Source: Pseudotamlana agarivorans (GTDB taxonomy: Bacteria; Bacteroidota; Bacteroidia; Flavobacteriales; Flavobacteriaceae). From it: a stretch of 64,000 nucleotides of DNA. The DNA lies in the NCBI RefSeq assembly GCF_018860245.1, contig NZ_JAHKPD010000011.1, positions 62,001-126,000 of the forward strand, in the 5' to 3' direction. Under the pieces are notes generated by a model. The model did no database searches and was not told the origin of the DNA. It was given only the letters and a program-made list of their open reading frames with translations. A program made the position numbers and the translations under genes. Shown here one piece after another: positions 14,558 to 22,100 of the stretch; position 1 is the first letter of the stretch; every line of letters starts with the position of its first letter.

Positions 14558-16060
14558 TTATAAGAATGCAGGTATTGCATATTTAGGATAAAGCATTCCA
14601 ACGGCCAGCATAGCAACTATACATATGATGAGAATAGCTAATGGTATGACTAACCTATCTACCACAGATAAAGTTTTTGGACGCTCTTTATCTCCTATTA
14701 ATCCATTGTTGTCTAAAAACATGGCTAAAGCCCAGGCCAACACAGGATTTGTAACCATTGCCGTGAAAACACATATACCAGCTGCCTGAGAGGCAGAACT
14801 CTTTTTTATCATTTCTATTCCAGCTTCAATCATTGGTAAAAACACGCCAACTAGTAAAGCGATAGAACGTACTGGTGGCCATACTGCAACATCCATAGGA
14901 GACCCTAATATAGCTACAGCCATTACCATAATACCTAATAAAATTGCTCCCGCAGGTATAGGTCGTTTCGCTATAGCAGCAGGAATTATATAAGTTCCCC
15001 AGGACGAGGTAATGTTTCCTCCCCCAACTGCTGTTCCTACCATTTGTCGGAAAGAACACATTGTCATGGTATCATCTACATCCATTAATACTTTTTCTGT
15101 TTTTTTAGGGTAATTCATTTCTTGAAAAATTCGATGCCCTAAAAAATCTGGAGACCACATCGCTACAGCCAATATAGCAAAAGGTAAAGATGCAATAAAG
15201 TGCTGCGCGTTAGGCAATCCAAGCATCCACCCTTCATCTGTACTACCCCACCAATACATCGGGTTTAAATTTGGTATGCCCATTTCGGTGGTAAACTGCA
15301 AATCGAAACCTGCACCGCCTATTAAAGCAATTAGCAATGCCACAATCGCACAAACTGGAATAGACAACCATCGCTTTCCAATGCGCGCTAAGTAACTATA
15401 AACAAGTACTGTTACACCTAGTATTATTAAACCTAAAAAACCCATAGAACCAAGAGCTATTGTATCGGAACTCAAGCTACTACTCCAGGTTTGTATCGTA
15501 CCTATTTGTCCCATTGCCCCAGTAAAACCGAGAAAAATGAGTAATCCGCCAGCTACCCCCTTACTAGTTAAGTTAACCAGTTTAGACCCTCCTTTAAAGA
15601 AACTGAGTAGCAAACCAAAAACTCCTATTAATATAGCTAATGCAAGCGGATGTGCCCCCATTAATGCAATGGTTGCAATTAACGGAATCATTGGACCGTG
15701 GTTTCCTGCTAAGTTTGCTCGTGGGTTAAAAAACCCAGAAGCCAAAATCACAAAAAGTAAAGCTGGGATAAGCATTTCTACTCGCGATACTTCAATGGCA
15801 AATTCTTTACCCAATGTAACGTGATCCCAGGCTTCGGTTAATCCTTCCGCCCAAGCCATCATAACAGACGAATACATGGCTATTATCCCTAAAGTACCTG
15901 CTAATGCTGGAACCAAATCTTCCCATTCAAATCTAAAATCCCGTCCAGGAAGATTTAATTTAAATCGTCTAGGTTTCATGATTTGCAATTCATGATCCAA
16001 ATATTCGGATCTGCTGGAAAACTCAGTTGCCGGCTTGTGCATTTTTTTGTAGCTACTCAT
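14558..16060 (-). CDS. Multi-pass transporter-like protein (DUF3360-like)
   Basis: A 500-residue integral membrane protein with about 12 hydrophobic segments after a 50-residue cytoplasmic N-terminus. NHGPMIPLIATIALMGAHPLA and GVAGGLLIFLGFTGAMGQI resemble the NCS2/SulP (UraA) transporter fold. The overall sequence looks like the DUF3360 family, whose substrate is not known. The motif VGTAVGGGNITSSWGTYIIP is likely part of the substrate site. It reads leftward, downstream of pflA but behind its own promoter region with a 16-bp palindrome (16111-16126). Co-regulation with pfl is inferred; an organic anion is one possible substrate. Confidence 0.65.
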   Translation of the reverse strand: MSSYKKMHKPATEFSSRSEYLDHELQIMKPRRFKLNLPGRDFRFEWEDLVPALAGTLGIIAMYSSVMMAWAEGLTEAWDHVTLGKEFAIEVSRVEMLIPALLFVILASGFFNPRANLAGNHGPMIPLIATIALMGAHPLALAILIGVFGLLLSFFKGGSKLVNLTSKGVAGGLLIFLGFTGAMGQIGTIQTWSSSLSSDTIALGSMGFLGLIILGVTVLVYSYLARIGKRWLSIPVCAIVALLIALIGGAGFDLQFTTEMGIPNLNPMYWWGSTDEGWMLGLPNAQHFIASLPFAILAVAMWSPDFLGHRIFQEMNYPKKTEKVLMDVDDTMTMCSFRQMVGTAVGGGNITSSWGTYIIPAAIAKRPIPAGAILLGIMVMAVAILGSPMDVAVWPPVRSIALLVGVFLPMIEAGIEMIKKSSASQAAGICVFTAMVTNPVLAWALAMFLDNNGLIGDKERPKTLSVVDRLVIPLAILIICIVAMLAVGMLYPKYAIPAFL

Positions 16061-16110
16061 CTATTAATTTTTTAACGAAAGTAAAGGTAGCTTTGGAACA
16101 TAAAAAATTA

Positions 16111-16126
16111 GCTGATAATTATCAGC
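16111..16126. promoter_or_regulatory. Crp/Fnr-like palindrome upstream of the transporter gene
   Basis: GCTGATAATTATCAGC is a perfect 16-base palindrome with core TGAT-N4-ATCA, close to the Fnr box TTGAT-N4-ATCAA. Its centre lies about 42 bases upstream of the start predicted from the leftward -7-like element TACCTTTA (16083-16090). That is the usual distance for class II activation. Confidence 0.5.
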
Positions 16127-16219
16127 AAACCCAATTACTTTTAGAAAAAAACGCTTTTCTTCACAGATTGTCTTTGTAGTTCAATCTTATAAAATTATTT
16201 GTTTTATATGAAAACAAAG

Positions 16220-16251
16220 AAAGCGATTTGCTTCATTGCAAATCGCTTTTT
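16220..16251. terminator. Terminator of pflA (bidirectional)
   Basis: A perfect 12-bp stem (AAAGCGATTTGC with GCAAATCGCTTT) and a TTCATT loop, about 30 bases past the pflA stop. Confidence 0.8.
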
Positions 16252-16282
16252 ATTCACTGATACATTTATGTCTATAAATAAT

Positions 16283-17032
16283 CTAGTTCACTTTAACCTC
16301 TTTGAAATAATTTTCTAAGATAGACACCGCTTCCCGAATTTCTCCTGGTGTATTTTCACGAGCATCTTTCAATTCGTAATCCCAACCTAGGGCTTCCCAC
16401 TTGTGGATTCCTAATTTATGGTAAGGCTGAATTTCAATTTTTTCAATCGTCTTAAAATCTTTAAAATGCTCACCAAGTGCATGAAGTAATTCAGGTTGAT
16501 TTGTCATCCCCGGAATTAAAACATACCTCAACCACATGGCTTTTCCTGAGTCTTCACGATGTTTCGCAAAAGTTAAAGCAGTTTGCATATTACGCTGCCC
16601 TGTAATAGCTTCGTACCCTTCTTCAGTCATGCTTTTTATATCCAACATCACCAAATCGGCATAATCATCTAAAAGCGATTTTGAAAAATTATTTAGAATG
16701 CGTCCGTTGGTATCAATATTTGTATGAATACCTTCCGCTTTCAGTCTTTTAAAAAAAGGCACTAAGGCTTTAGATTGTAATAGGGGTTCGCCACCAGAAA
16801 CGGTAACACCACCTTTTTTCCCAAAGTATGGCTTCACTTTTAAAACCATTTCAACTAATTCTTCAACCTCATAAGGTTTACCTCCGGCCGTTTCAATAGT
16901 ATCTGGATTATGACAATACAAACATTTCAATTTACAACCTTGCAAAAAAACTACGAAACGAATTCCAGGACCATCATGTGTTCCAAAAGATTCTAAAGAA
17001 TGTACGTATAATATGTCGTCTTGATTTTTAAT
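16283..17032 (-). CDS. pflA: Pyruvate formate-lyase activating enzyme
   Basis: A radical-SAM activase that installs the glycyl radical on PflB. The cluster motif is CKLKCLYC, followed by HNPDT. SAM contacts are GGVTVSGGEPLLQ, and later parts are MLDIKSMTEEGYE and RYVLIPGMTN. The only standard start in this frame is TTG at 16945, which gives MQGCKLKC. However, family sequence continues upstream without a stop as YVHSLESFGTHDGPGIRF up to a stop at 17045-17047. This stretch contains no ATG, GTG or other TTG. I therefore extend to an ATT at 17030-17032 as a possible rare start; the ATA at 17012-17014 is an alternative. A sequence error is also possible. The gene follows pflB past a terminator-like hairpin. 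Confidence 0.85.
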   Translation of the reverse strand: MKNQDDILYVHSLESFGTHDGPGIRFVVFLQGCKLKCLYCHNPDTIETAGGKPYEVEELVEMVLKVKPYFGKKGGVTVSGGEPLLQSKALVPFFKRLKAEGIHTNIDTNGRILNNFSKSLLDDYADLVMLDIKSMTEEGYEAITGQRNMQTALTFAKHREDSGKAMWLRYVLIPGMTNQPELLHALGEHFKDFKTIEKIEIQPYHKLGIHKWEALGWDYELKDARENTPGEIREAVSILENYFKEVKVN

Positions 17033-17058
17033 AGCGTATAAGGTTTAGATTAAAAAAT

Positions 17059-17103
17059 AAACACCTGAAAAATACAGTTTTTATACTTCATTTTCAGGTG
17101 TTT
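17059..17103 (-). terminator. Terminator/attenuator between pflB and pflA
   Basis: A perfect 13-bp stem (17059-17071 with 17091-17103, core ACACCTGAAAA and TTTTCAGGTGT). Read leftward it is followed by ATTTTTTAA. It stands 20 bases after the pflB stop and just before pflA, so it should cut pflA expression relative to pflB. Confidence 0.75.
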
Positions 17104-17123
17104 TTCAAAATATAAATAAAACT

Positions 17124-19349
17124 CTACATGGATTCGTGGAACGAACGTGTAATCACTTCTAGTTGTTGTTCTCTTGTTAATCTCACAAAATTTACAGCAT
17201 AACCAGATACACGAATGGTTAATTGAGGATAGTCTTCTGGGCGCTCCATAGCATCCATTAACATTTCTCTATCCAATACATTTACATTTAAATGTTGTGC
17301 ATTTCTACTGAAATAACCATCTATTATTGTAGCCAAATTATCAATTCTATCAGCTTCATCTGATCCTAATGATTTAGGAACCATTGAGAAGGTATTTGAA
17401 ATACCATCTAACGAATCTTTATAATCGATTTTAGACACTGAGTTTAAAGAAGCAATAGCCCCGTTACAATCACGTCCGTGCATTGGGTTTGCACCAGGAG
17501 CAAAAGGCACGCCACTTGCTCTACCATCTGGTGTAGCTCCGGTTTTCTTACCGTAAGACACGTTTGATGTTATCGTTAATACAGACATTGTTGGTTCTGC
17601 ATCTTTATAAACCGGTAATTGTTTAAGCTCATTGTTGAAATCTGCCACCGCATTTGCAGCTAACGTATCAACACGATCATCATCATTACCATATTTAGGA
17701 AACTCACCTTCAATTTTGAAATCTACAGTTAAACCTTCTTCATTTCTTATTGGTTTTACTTTAGCATATTTAATTGCTGAAAGTGAATCGGCTACAATAG
17801 ATAATCCTGCGATACCATAAGCAATATTGATGCCTGGGTTGGTATCGATTAAAGCCATTTGAGCTTTTTCATAATAGTATTTGTCGTGCATGTAGTGAAT
17901 AATGTTCATCGAATCATTGTAAACTCTTGCCACTTCTTTCATAGCCACTTTAAAGTTAACCATGACTTTATCGAAATCTAAGTATTCACAATCGCAAGCT
18001 TCAATACCATCAACCATGATTTTACCAGTATTTTCACAACGACCACCGTTAACCGCTAATAATAATGTTTTAGCTAAGTTGGTACGTGCTCCAAAGAACT
18101 GGATAGATTTCCCTAAACTTTGGTAAGATACACAACAAGCAATTCCGTAATCATCAGAACCACGTTGCGCTCTCATTAGGTTATCATTTTCAAACTGAAT
18201 TGAAGACGTATCGATCGCTACTTTAGCACAGTAATCTTTGAAGTTTTGTGGTAACTCTTGAGACCATAAAATGGTCATATTAGGCTCTGGTGATGGCCCT
18301 AGGTTGTACAGTGTGTTTAAGAAACGGAAAGACGTTTTTGTTACTTTCGTTCTTCCATCTTCAAACATACCACCAATAGCTTCTGTTACCCAAGTTGGAT
18401 CTCCAGCGAAAATTTCATCGTAAGCAGACATTCTCAAGTGACGTACCATACGTAATTTCATTACGAATTGATCGATAAACTCTTGAGCTTCTTCCTCAGT
18501 AATTAACCCTGCTTTTAAGTCATTTTCAATATAAACATCTAAGAATGTAGACGTGTTACCTAAAGACATCGCTGCACCATCTTGTTCTTTTACAGCTGCT
18601 AAATAAGCCATATAAGTCCACTGTACTGCTTCTTTCGCGGTTTCAGCTGGACGACCCAATTCTAAATCATATTTAGCTCCTAATTCAAGAATTTCGTTTA
18701 AAGCTTTAATTTGAGAAGACACCTCTTCACGTAAACGAATAACAGATTCTGTCATTGGTCCAGTGATGTGCTCTAAATCTACTTTCTTAGCTTCAATTAA
18801 CGCGTTAATTCCGTATAAAGCCACACGACGGTAATCACCAATAATTCTACCTCTAGCATAGTTATCTGGTAATCCAGTTAAAAATCCTAAAGAACGGAAT
18901 TTTCTAATTTCAGCATTATAAGCATCAAAAACACCATCATTATGGGTTTTCACATATTTAGAAAATAACTCGGTTAAATTATCATTAGGTTTAACACCTT
19001 GTTCTTGTAAAGCTTTTTGAACCACTTTAAAACCTCCAAAAGGTTTCATAGCTCTTTTTAATAACTCATCGGTTTGTAAACCAACAATTACTTCATTTTC
19101 TTTATCTATATATCCCGCTTCAAAAGCGCTAACTGTTGAAATGGTTTCAGTATCTACAGCACGAACCCCGTTTCTTTGACGTTCCTCTTGAGTGGCAACT
19201 TTACAAACTTCCCATAAATTCTTAGTCTTTTCACTAGGTCCAACTAAAAATTCGTAAGTACCATGGTAAGGTGTAATGTTTTGAAATACAAAATCCCTAA
19301 CATTTATTTCCTTAGTCCAAATTCCGTTTTTAAATTGTTTTACTTCCAT
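17124..19349 (-). CDS. pflB: Formate C-acetyltransferase (pyruvate formate-lyase)
   Basis: A 741-residue glycyl-radical enzyme that converts pyruvate and CoA to acetyl-CoA and formate under low oxygen. The active-site cysteine pair is visible in [12 protein letters not shown] (about residue 409), and the C-terminal glycyl-radical loop is [13 protein letters not shown] (about residue 716). [20 protein letters not shown] is also present. Length is near the usual 740-760. It implies a fermentative or microaerobic mode. Upstream are a -7 element and a Crp/Fnr-like palindrome (19430-19441). pflA follows after a hairpin. Confidence 0.96.
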   Translation of the reverse strand: MEVKQFKNGIWTKEINVRDFVFQNITPYHGTYEFLVGPSEKTKNLWEVCKVATQEERQRNGVRAVDTETISTVSAFEAGYIDKENEVIVGLQTDELLKRAMKPFGGFKVVQKALQEQGVKPNDNLTELFSKYVKTHNDGVFDAYNAEIRKFRSLGFLTGLPDNYARGRIIGDYRRVALYGINALIEAKKVDLEHITGPMTESVIRLREEVSSQIKALNEILELGAKYDLELGRPAETAKEAVQWTYMAYLAAVKEQDGAAMSLGNTSTFLDVYIENDLKAGLITEEEAQEFIDQFVMKLRMVRHLRMSAYDEIFAGDPTWVTEAIGGMFEDGRTKVTKTSFRFLNTLYNLGPSPEPNMTILWSQELPQNFKDYCAKVAIDTSSIQFENDNLMRAQRGSDDYGIACCVSYQSLGKSIQFFGARTNLAKTLLLAVNGGRCENTGKIMVDGIEACDCEYLDFDKVMVNFKVAMKEVARVYNDSMNIIHYMHDKYYYEKAQMALIDTNPGINIAYGIAGLSIVADSLSAIKYAKVKPIRNEEGLTVDFKIEGEFPKYGNDDDRVDTLAANAVADFNNELKQLPVYKDAEPTMSVLTITSNVSYGKKTGATPDGRASGVPFAPGANPMHGRDCNGAIASLNSVSKIDYKDSLDGISNTFSMVPKSLGSDEADRIDNLATIIDGYFSRNAQHLNVNVLDREMLMDAMERPEDYPQLTIRVSGYAVNFVRLTREQQLEVITRSFHESM

Positions 19350-19398
19350 GTTGTTTATATTAATTTTTGAATATAATTCCTTTACTGTAATATGCTTA

Positions 19399-19406
19399 CA
19401 AAGATA
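19399..19406 (-). promoter_or_regulatory. -7 element of pflB
   Basis: Read leftward it is TATCTTTG, a full match to TAnnTTTG, about 50 bases before the pflB ATG. No TTG stands at -33, which fits a promoter needing an activator. Confidence 0.65.
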
Positions 19407-19429
19407 AACTCACATGAAAAGATATAAGA

Positions 19430-19441
19430 TGACATTTGTCA
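19430..19441. promoter_or_regulatory. Crp/Fnr-like palindrome upstream of pflB
   Basis: TGACATTTGTCA is a perfect TGAC-N4-GTCA type palindrome. Its centre is about 42 bases upstream of the start expected from the -7 element at 19399-19406. The rest of the 403-base gap between pflB and the acyl-CoA ligase (19442-19690) shows no frame or strong structure. Confidence 0.5.
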
Positions 19442-19691
19442 GTTTACGTCTAAACCTTCTTTTTTAAAAGCACGAAAACGTTTGAAGTCGCAATAAACCA
19501 TCTCACTTTCTTTATGCTTCTGTAAGTTTTACCTACAAAACTGAAGGCTTTAATTCCGTTTTGAAACAAATTGTCATGTTTTTGAGTGAATTGTTGATGT
19601 ATTGATAAAAATAAAGTCAAATCGCCTTTTGTAACAAGTTTTCGGTTTTTTAAATACTTAACAATTGTTTATCTAAACTTTTTAACTCTTA

Positions 19692-19721
19692 TTTGAAAAT
19701 CTTATTTAATTTCATACTTTG
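19692..19721 (+). promoter_or_regulatory. Promoter of the acyl-CoA ligase gene
   Basis: TTTG at 19692-19695 (-33) and TACTTTG at 19715-19721 (-7) stand at the usual distance. The longest upstream frame begins inside this -33 element, so the ATG at 19753 is the better start. Confidence 0.55.
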
Positions 19722-19752
19722 CAAGACACCACACTATTCTAGAACTATTAAT

Positions 19753-21531
19753 ATGACTGAAATCACAAGATTATTTGATTTTCCTTATTACCAACTTGAA
19801 AACAAACCAACAGATTCTGCCTTGGTCACCAAATACAATGGCGAATGGATAAAAACATCTACTCAAGAATACGTTGATAAATCTAATGCCATAAGTCGGG
19901 CGTTATTAAAGTTAGGCATAAATAAGGATGATAAAATTGCAGTCATTTCATCTTCAAACAGAACAGAATGGAATATTTTAGACATTGGGGTTTTACAAAT
20001 CGGTGCGCAAAACGTCCCTATTTACCCAACTATTTCAGCTGAAGACTATGCTTACATTCTTAACCATAGTGAATCGGTGTACTGCTTTGTTTCAGATGAA
20101 GAAGTTTTAGAAAAAGTTAAGAAAGTTTTAGACCAAACACAATTAAAGGAAGTATACTCTTTTGATCATATAAAAGGTTGCAAACATTACTCCGAACTTT
20201 TAGAACTCGGTAAAGACAACTCGAATCAAAACGAAGTTAAAATCAGGAAAGATGCGGTTAAACCTAACGATTTAGCGACCATAATTTATACTTCTGGAAC
20301 TACAGGAAAGCCTAAAGGTGTGATGCTTTCACACTGGAATATCACTAGTAATGTATTAGACAGCATACCAAGAGTTCCTTTAAAAGAAGGGGAAACTAGA
20401 ATTTTGAGCTTTTTGCCTATTTGTCATATTTTCGAGCGATTACTAATTTATGTCTATCAGCACACAGGAACCTCTATTTATTACGCCGAAAGCCTTGATA
20501 AAATAGCCGATAATGCCAAAGAAATAAAACCTAACCTAATGAGTGTTGTGCCGCGACTATTAGAAAAGGTATACGACAAAATCATTGCAAAAGGCACAGA
20601 ACTTACAGGCGTTAAAAAAGCTCTGTTCTTTTGGGCTGTGAGTTTAGGTGAAATCTGGGAGCCTTATAAACAAAACGGGGCATGGTATGAATTCAAGCTA
20701 AGCATTGCTAATAAATTGATTTTTAGCAAATGGCGAGAAGCTTTAGGTGCTGAGTTATCTACCATGGTTTCTGGCAGCGCCGCTTTACAACCGCGATTAG
20801 CCAGAATATTTTGTGCTGCTGGTATGCAAATCATGGAAGGTTACGGACTCACAGAAACATCACCCGTAATATCTGTTGGAAAATATGCCGATAAAATGTT
20901 TAAAATAGGTACCGTTGGAAAACCTATTAAAAATGTTGAAGTTAAAATTGCTGAAGATGGCGAAATTTTAATAAAAGGCCCTAACGTCATGCTGGGTTAC
21001 TATAAGGACCCTGAAAAAACTAAAAGCGTAATGACCGGCGATTTTTTTCATACTGGTGATAAGGGGGAGATAGACAGCGAAGGATTTTTAAAAATTACTG
21101 GCCGTAAAAAAGAAATGTTTAAAACCTCTGGAGGAAAATATGTAATTCCAACATTACTAGAGAACGATTTAAAGCAATCCCGTTTTATAGAACAAATTAT
21201 GGTCATTGGCGAAGGTGAAAAAATGCCTGCCGCCTTGATACAGCCTAACTTTGAATTTATTTATGAATGGATTGACAGGAAAAACATTAATCTTGAAAAG
21301 ACTAATGCTTCCATAGCTAGTTCTGAAATTATACAAGAACGAATTCAAATTGAAATAGCCCAATGCAATGAAAAATTTGGTAAATGGGAACAAATAAAAG
21401 CCTTTAAATTAACCCCTGATGTTTGGTCTATAAAATCACAGCACCTTACGCCAACCATGAAAATGCGTAGATCGGTTATTAAGGAAATGTACCATGATCT
21501 TATAGAACAAATTTATAGACCCAACAAATAA
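19753..21531 (+). CDS. Long-chain acyl-CoA synthetase (AMP-binding)
   Basis: A 592-residue ANL-superfamily ligase that activates fatty acids with ATP and CoA. The P-loop-like motif is IIYTSGTTGKPKGVMLSH (about residue 180), then YGLTETSPV and the hinge region TGDKGEIDSEGFLKITGRKKEMFKTSGGKY, whose late Lys is expected to be catalytic. Near FadD15/plant LACS-type proteins in length. I start at MTEITRLFDF; 20 extra codons upstream lie inside the promoter. It precedes the MarR/fad operon by 116 bases and likely feeds it with acyl-CoA. Confidence 0.9.
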   Translation: MTEITRLFDFPYYQLENKPTDSALVTKYNGEWIKTSTQEYVDKSNAISRALLKLGINKDDKIAVISSSNRTEWNILDIGVLQIGAQNVPIYPTISAEDYAYILNHSESVYCFVSDEEVLEKVKKVLDQTQLKEVYSFDHIKGCKHYSELLELGKDNSNQNEVKIRKDAVKPNDLATIIYTSGTTGKPKGVMLSHWNITSNVLDSIPRVPLKEGETRILSFLPICHIFERLLIYVYQHTGTSIYYAESLDKIADNAKEIKPNLMSVVPRLLEKVYDKIIAKGTELTGVKKALFFWAVSLGEIWEPYKQNGAWYEFKLSIANKLIFSKWREALGAELSTMVSGSAALQPRLARIFCAAGMQIMEGYGLTETSPVISVGKYADKMFKIGTVGKPIKNVEVKIAEDGEILIKGPNVMLGYYKDPEKTKSVMTGDFFHTGDKGEIDSEGFLKITGRKKEMFKTSGGKYVIPTLLENDLKQSRFIEQIMVIGEGEKMPAALIQPNFEFIYEWIDRKNINLEKTNASIASSEIIQERIQIEIAQCNEKFGKWEQIKAFKLTPDVWSIKSQHLTPTMKMRRSVIKEMYHDLIEQIYRPNK

Positions 21532-21590
21532 CTTAAGGCAATAAGAAGTTATAAATCAACCCATTACCAAGACGGCTTATTTTTATGTTT

Positions 21591-21612
21591 TTTATTATGC
21601 GTGCATAATAAA
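21591..21612. promoter_or_regulatory. Candidate MarR operator in front of the fad operon
   Basis: A perfect inverted repeat: arm TTTATTATGC (21591-21600), spacer GT, arm GCATAATAAA (21603-21612). It covers the -33 region of the promoter with -7 at 21619-21626, so a bound repressor would block RNA polymerase. The downstream gene encodes a MarR protein, a family that typically binds 16-22-bp palindromes in its own promoter. Confidence 0.65.
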
Positions 21613-21618
21613 TTTTCC

Positions 21619-21626
21619 TATATTTG
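21619..21626 (+). promoter_or_regulatory. -7 element of the marR-fad operon
   Basis: TATATTTG matches TAnnTTTG, 22 bases before the marR-like ATG, and lies directly after the operator palindrome. Confidence 0.65.
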
Positions 21627-21647
21627 AGAAAATTACATTCATAAAAC

Positions 21648-22082
21648 ATGAAAGATAAGACCATTGATTATATATTAAGAACGACCTGGTTAACGGTTCA
21701 AAAGATGTATAATGAAGAAGCTGCTAAGATTGAAAGCACTATGGCAACTGGGTTTACTTTACTCAGTATAGATCCCGATAAAGGTACGCCGTCCACCTCT
21801 TTAGGCCCAAAAATGGGTATGGAAGCAACAAGTTTATCCCGTATTTTAAAATCTATGGAAACGAAAGGACTCATAGCCAGAAAACCTAATCCAGACGATG
21901 GTCGTGGCGTAATTATAACCCTCACCGATTTCGGATTAGAAAAAAGAGACTTCTCCAGAGAAAAAGTTTTAACTTTTAATGAAGCCATAAGAAAAGAGGT
22001 TACAGAAGAACAACTAAACCATTTCTACGAAGTTGCAGAGATTATTAACAATATGGTTTGCAATAAAAAAATCTACAAATAA
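21648..22082 (+). CDS. MarR-family transcriptional regulator
   Basis: A 144-residue winged-helix protein. The recognition-helix region is LGPKMGMEATSLSRILKSMETKGLIARKPNPDDGRGVIITLT, typical of MarR (helix-turn-helix and the DxR wing tip, here DDGR). It is first in the beta-oxidation operon, 18 bases before the fused dehydrogenase/hydratase gene. It is most likely a repressor that senses acyl-CoA or fatty acid; the ligand is inferred from context only. Confidence 0.9.
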   Translation: MKDKTIDYILRTTWLTVQKMYNEEAAKIESTMATGFTLLSIDPDKGTPSTSLGPKMGMEATSLSRILKSMETKGLIARKPNPDDGRGVIITLTDFGLEKRDFSREKVLTFNEAIRKEVTEEQLNHFYEVAEIINNMVCNKKIYK

Positions 22083-22100
22083 CCCAATAGCTAAACTAAA

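Noticed and set aside
17050-17091. Small ATG frame in the pflB/pflA hairpin as a frameshift route into pflA
   Set aside because: It ends at 17050-17052 before the pflA frame opens, and the pflA frame has a stop at 17045-17047, so a simple slip would not join them.
19693-19752. Extra 20 codons at the start of the acyl-CoA ligase
   Set aside because: They overlap both promoter elements, and family sequence begins at MTEITRLFDF (19753).
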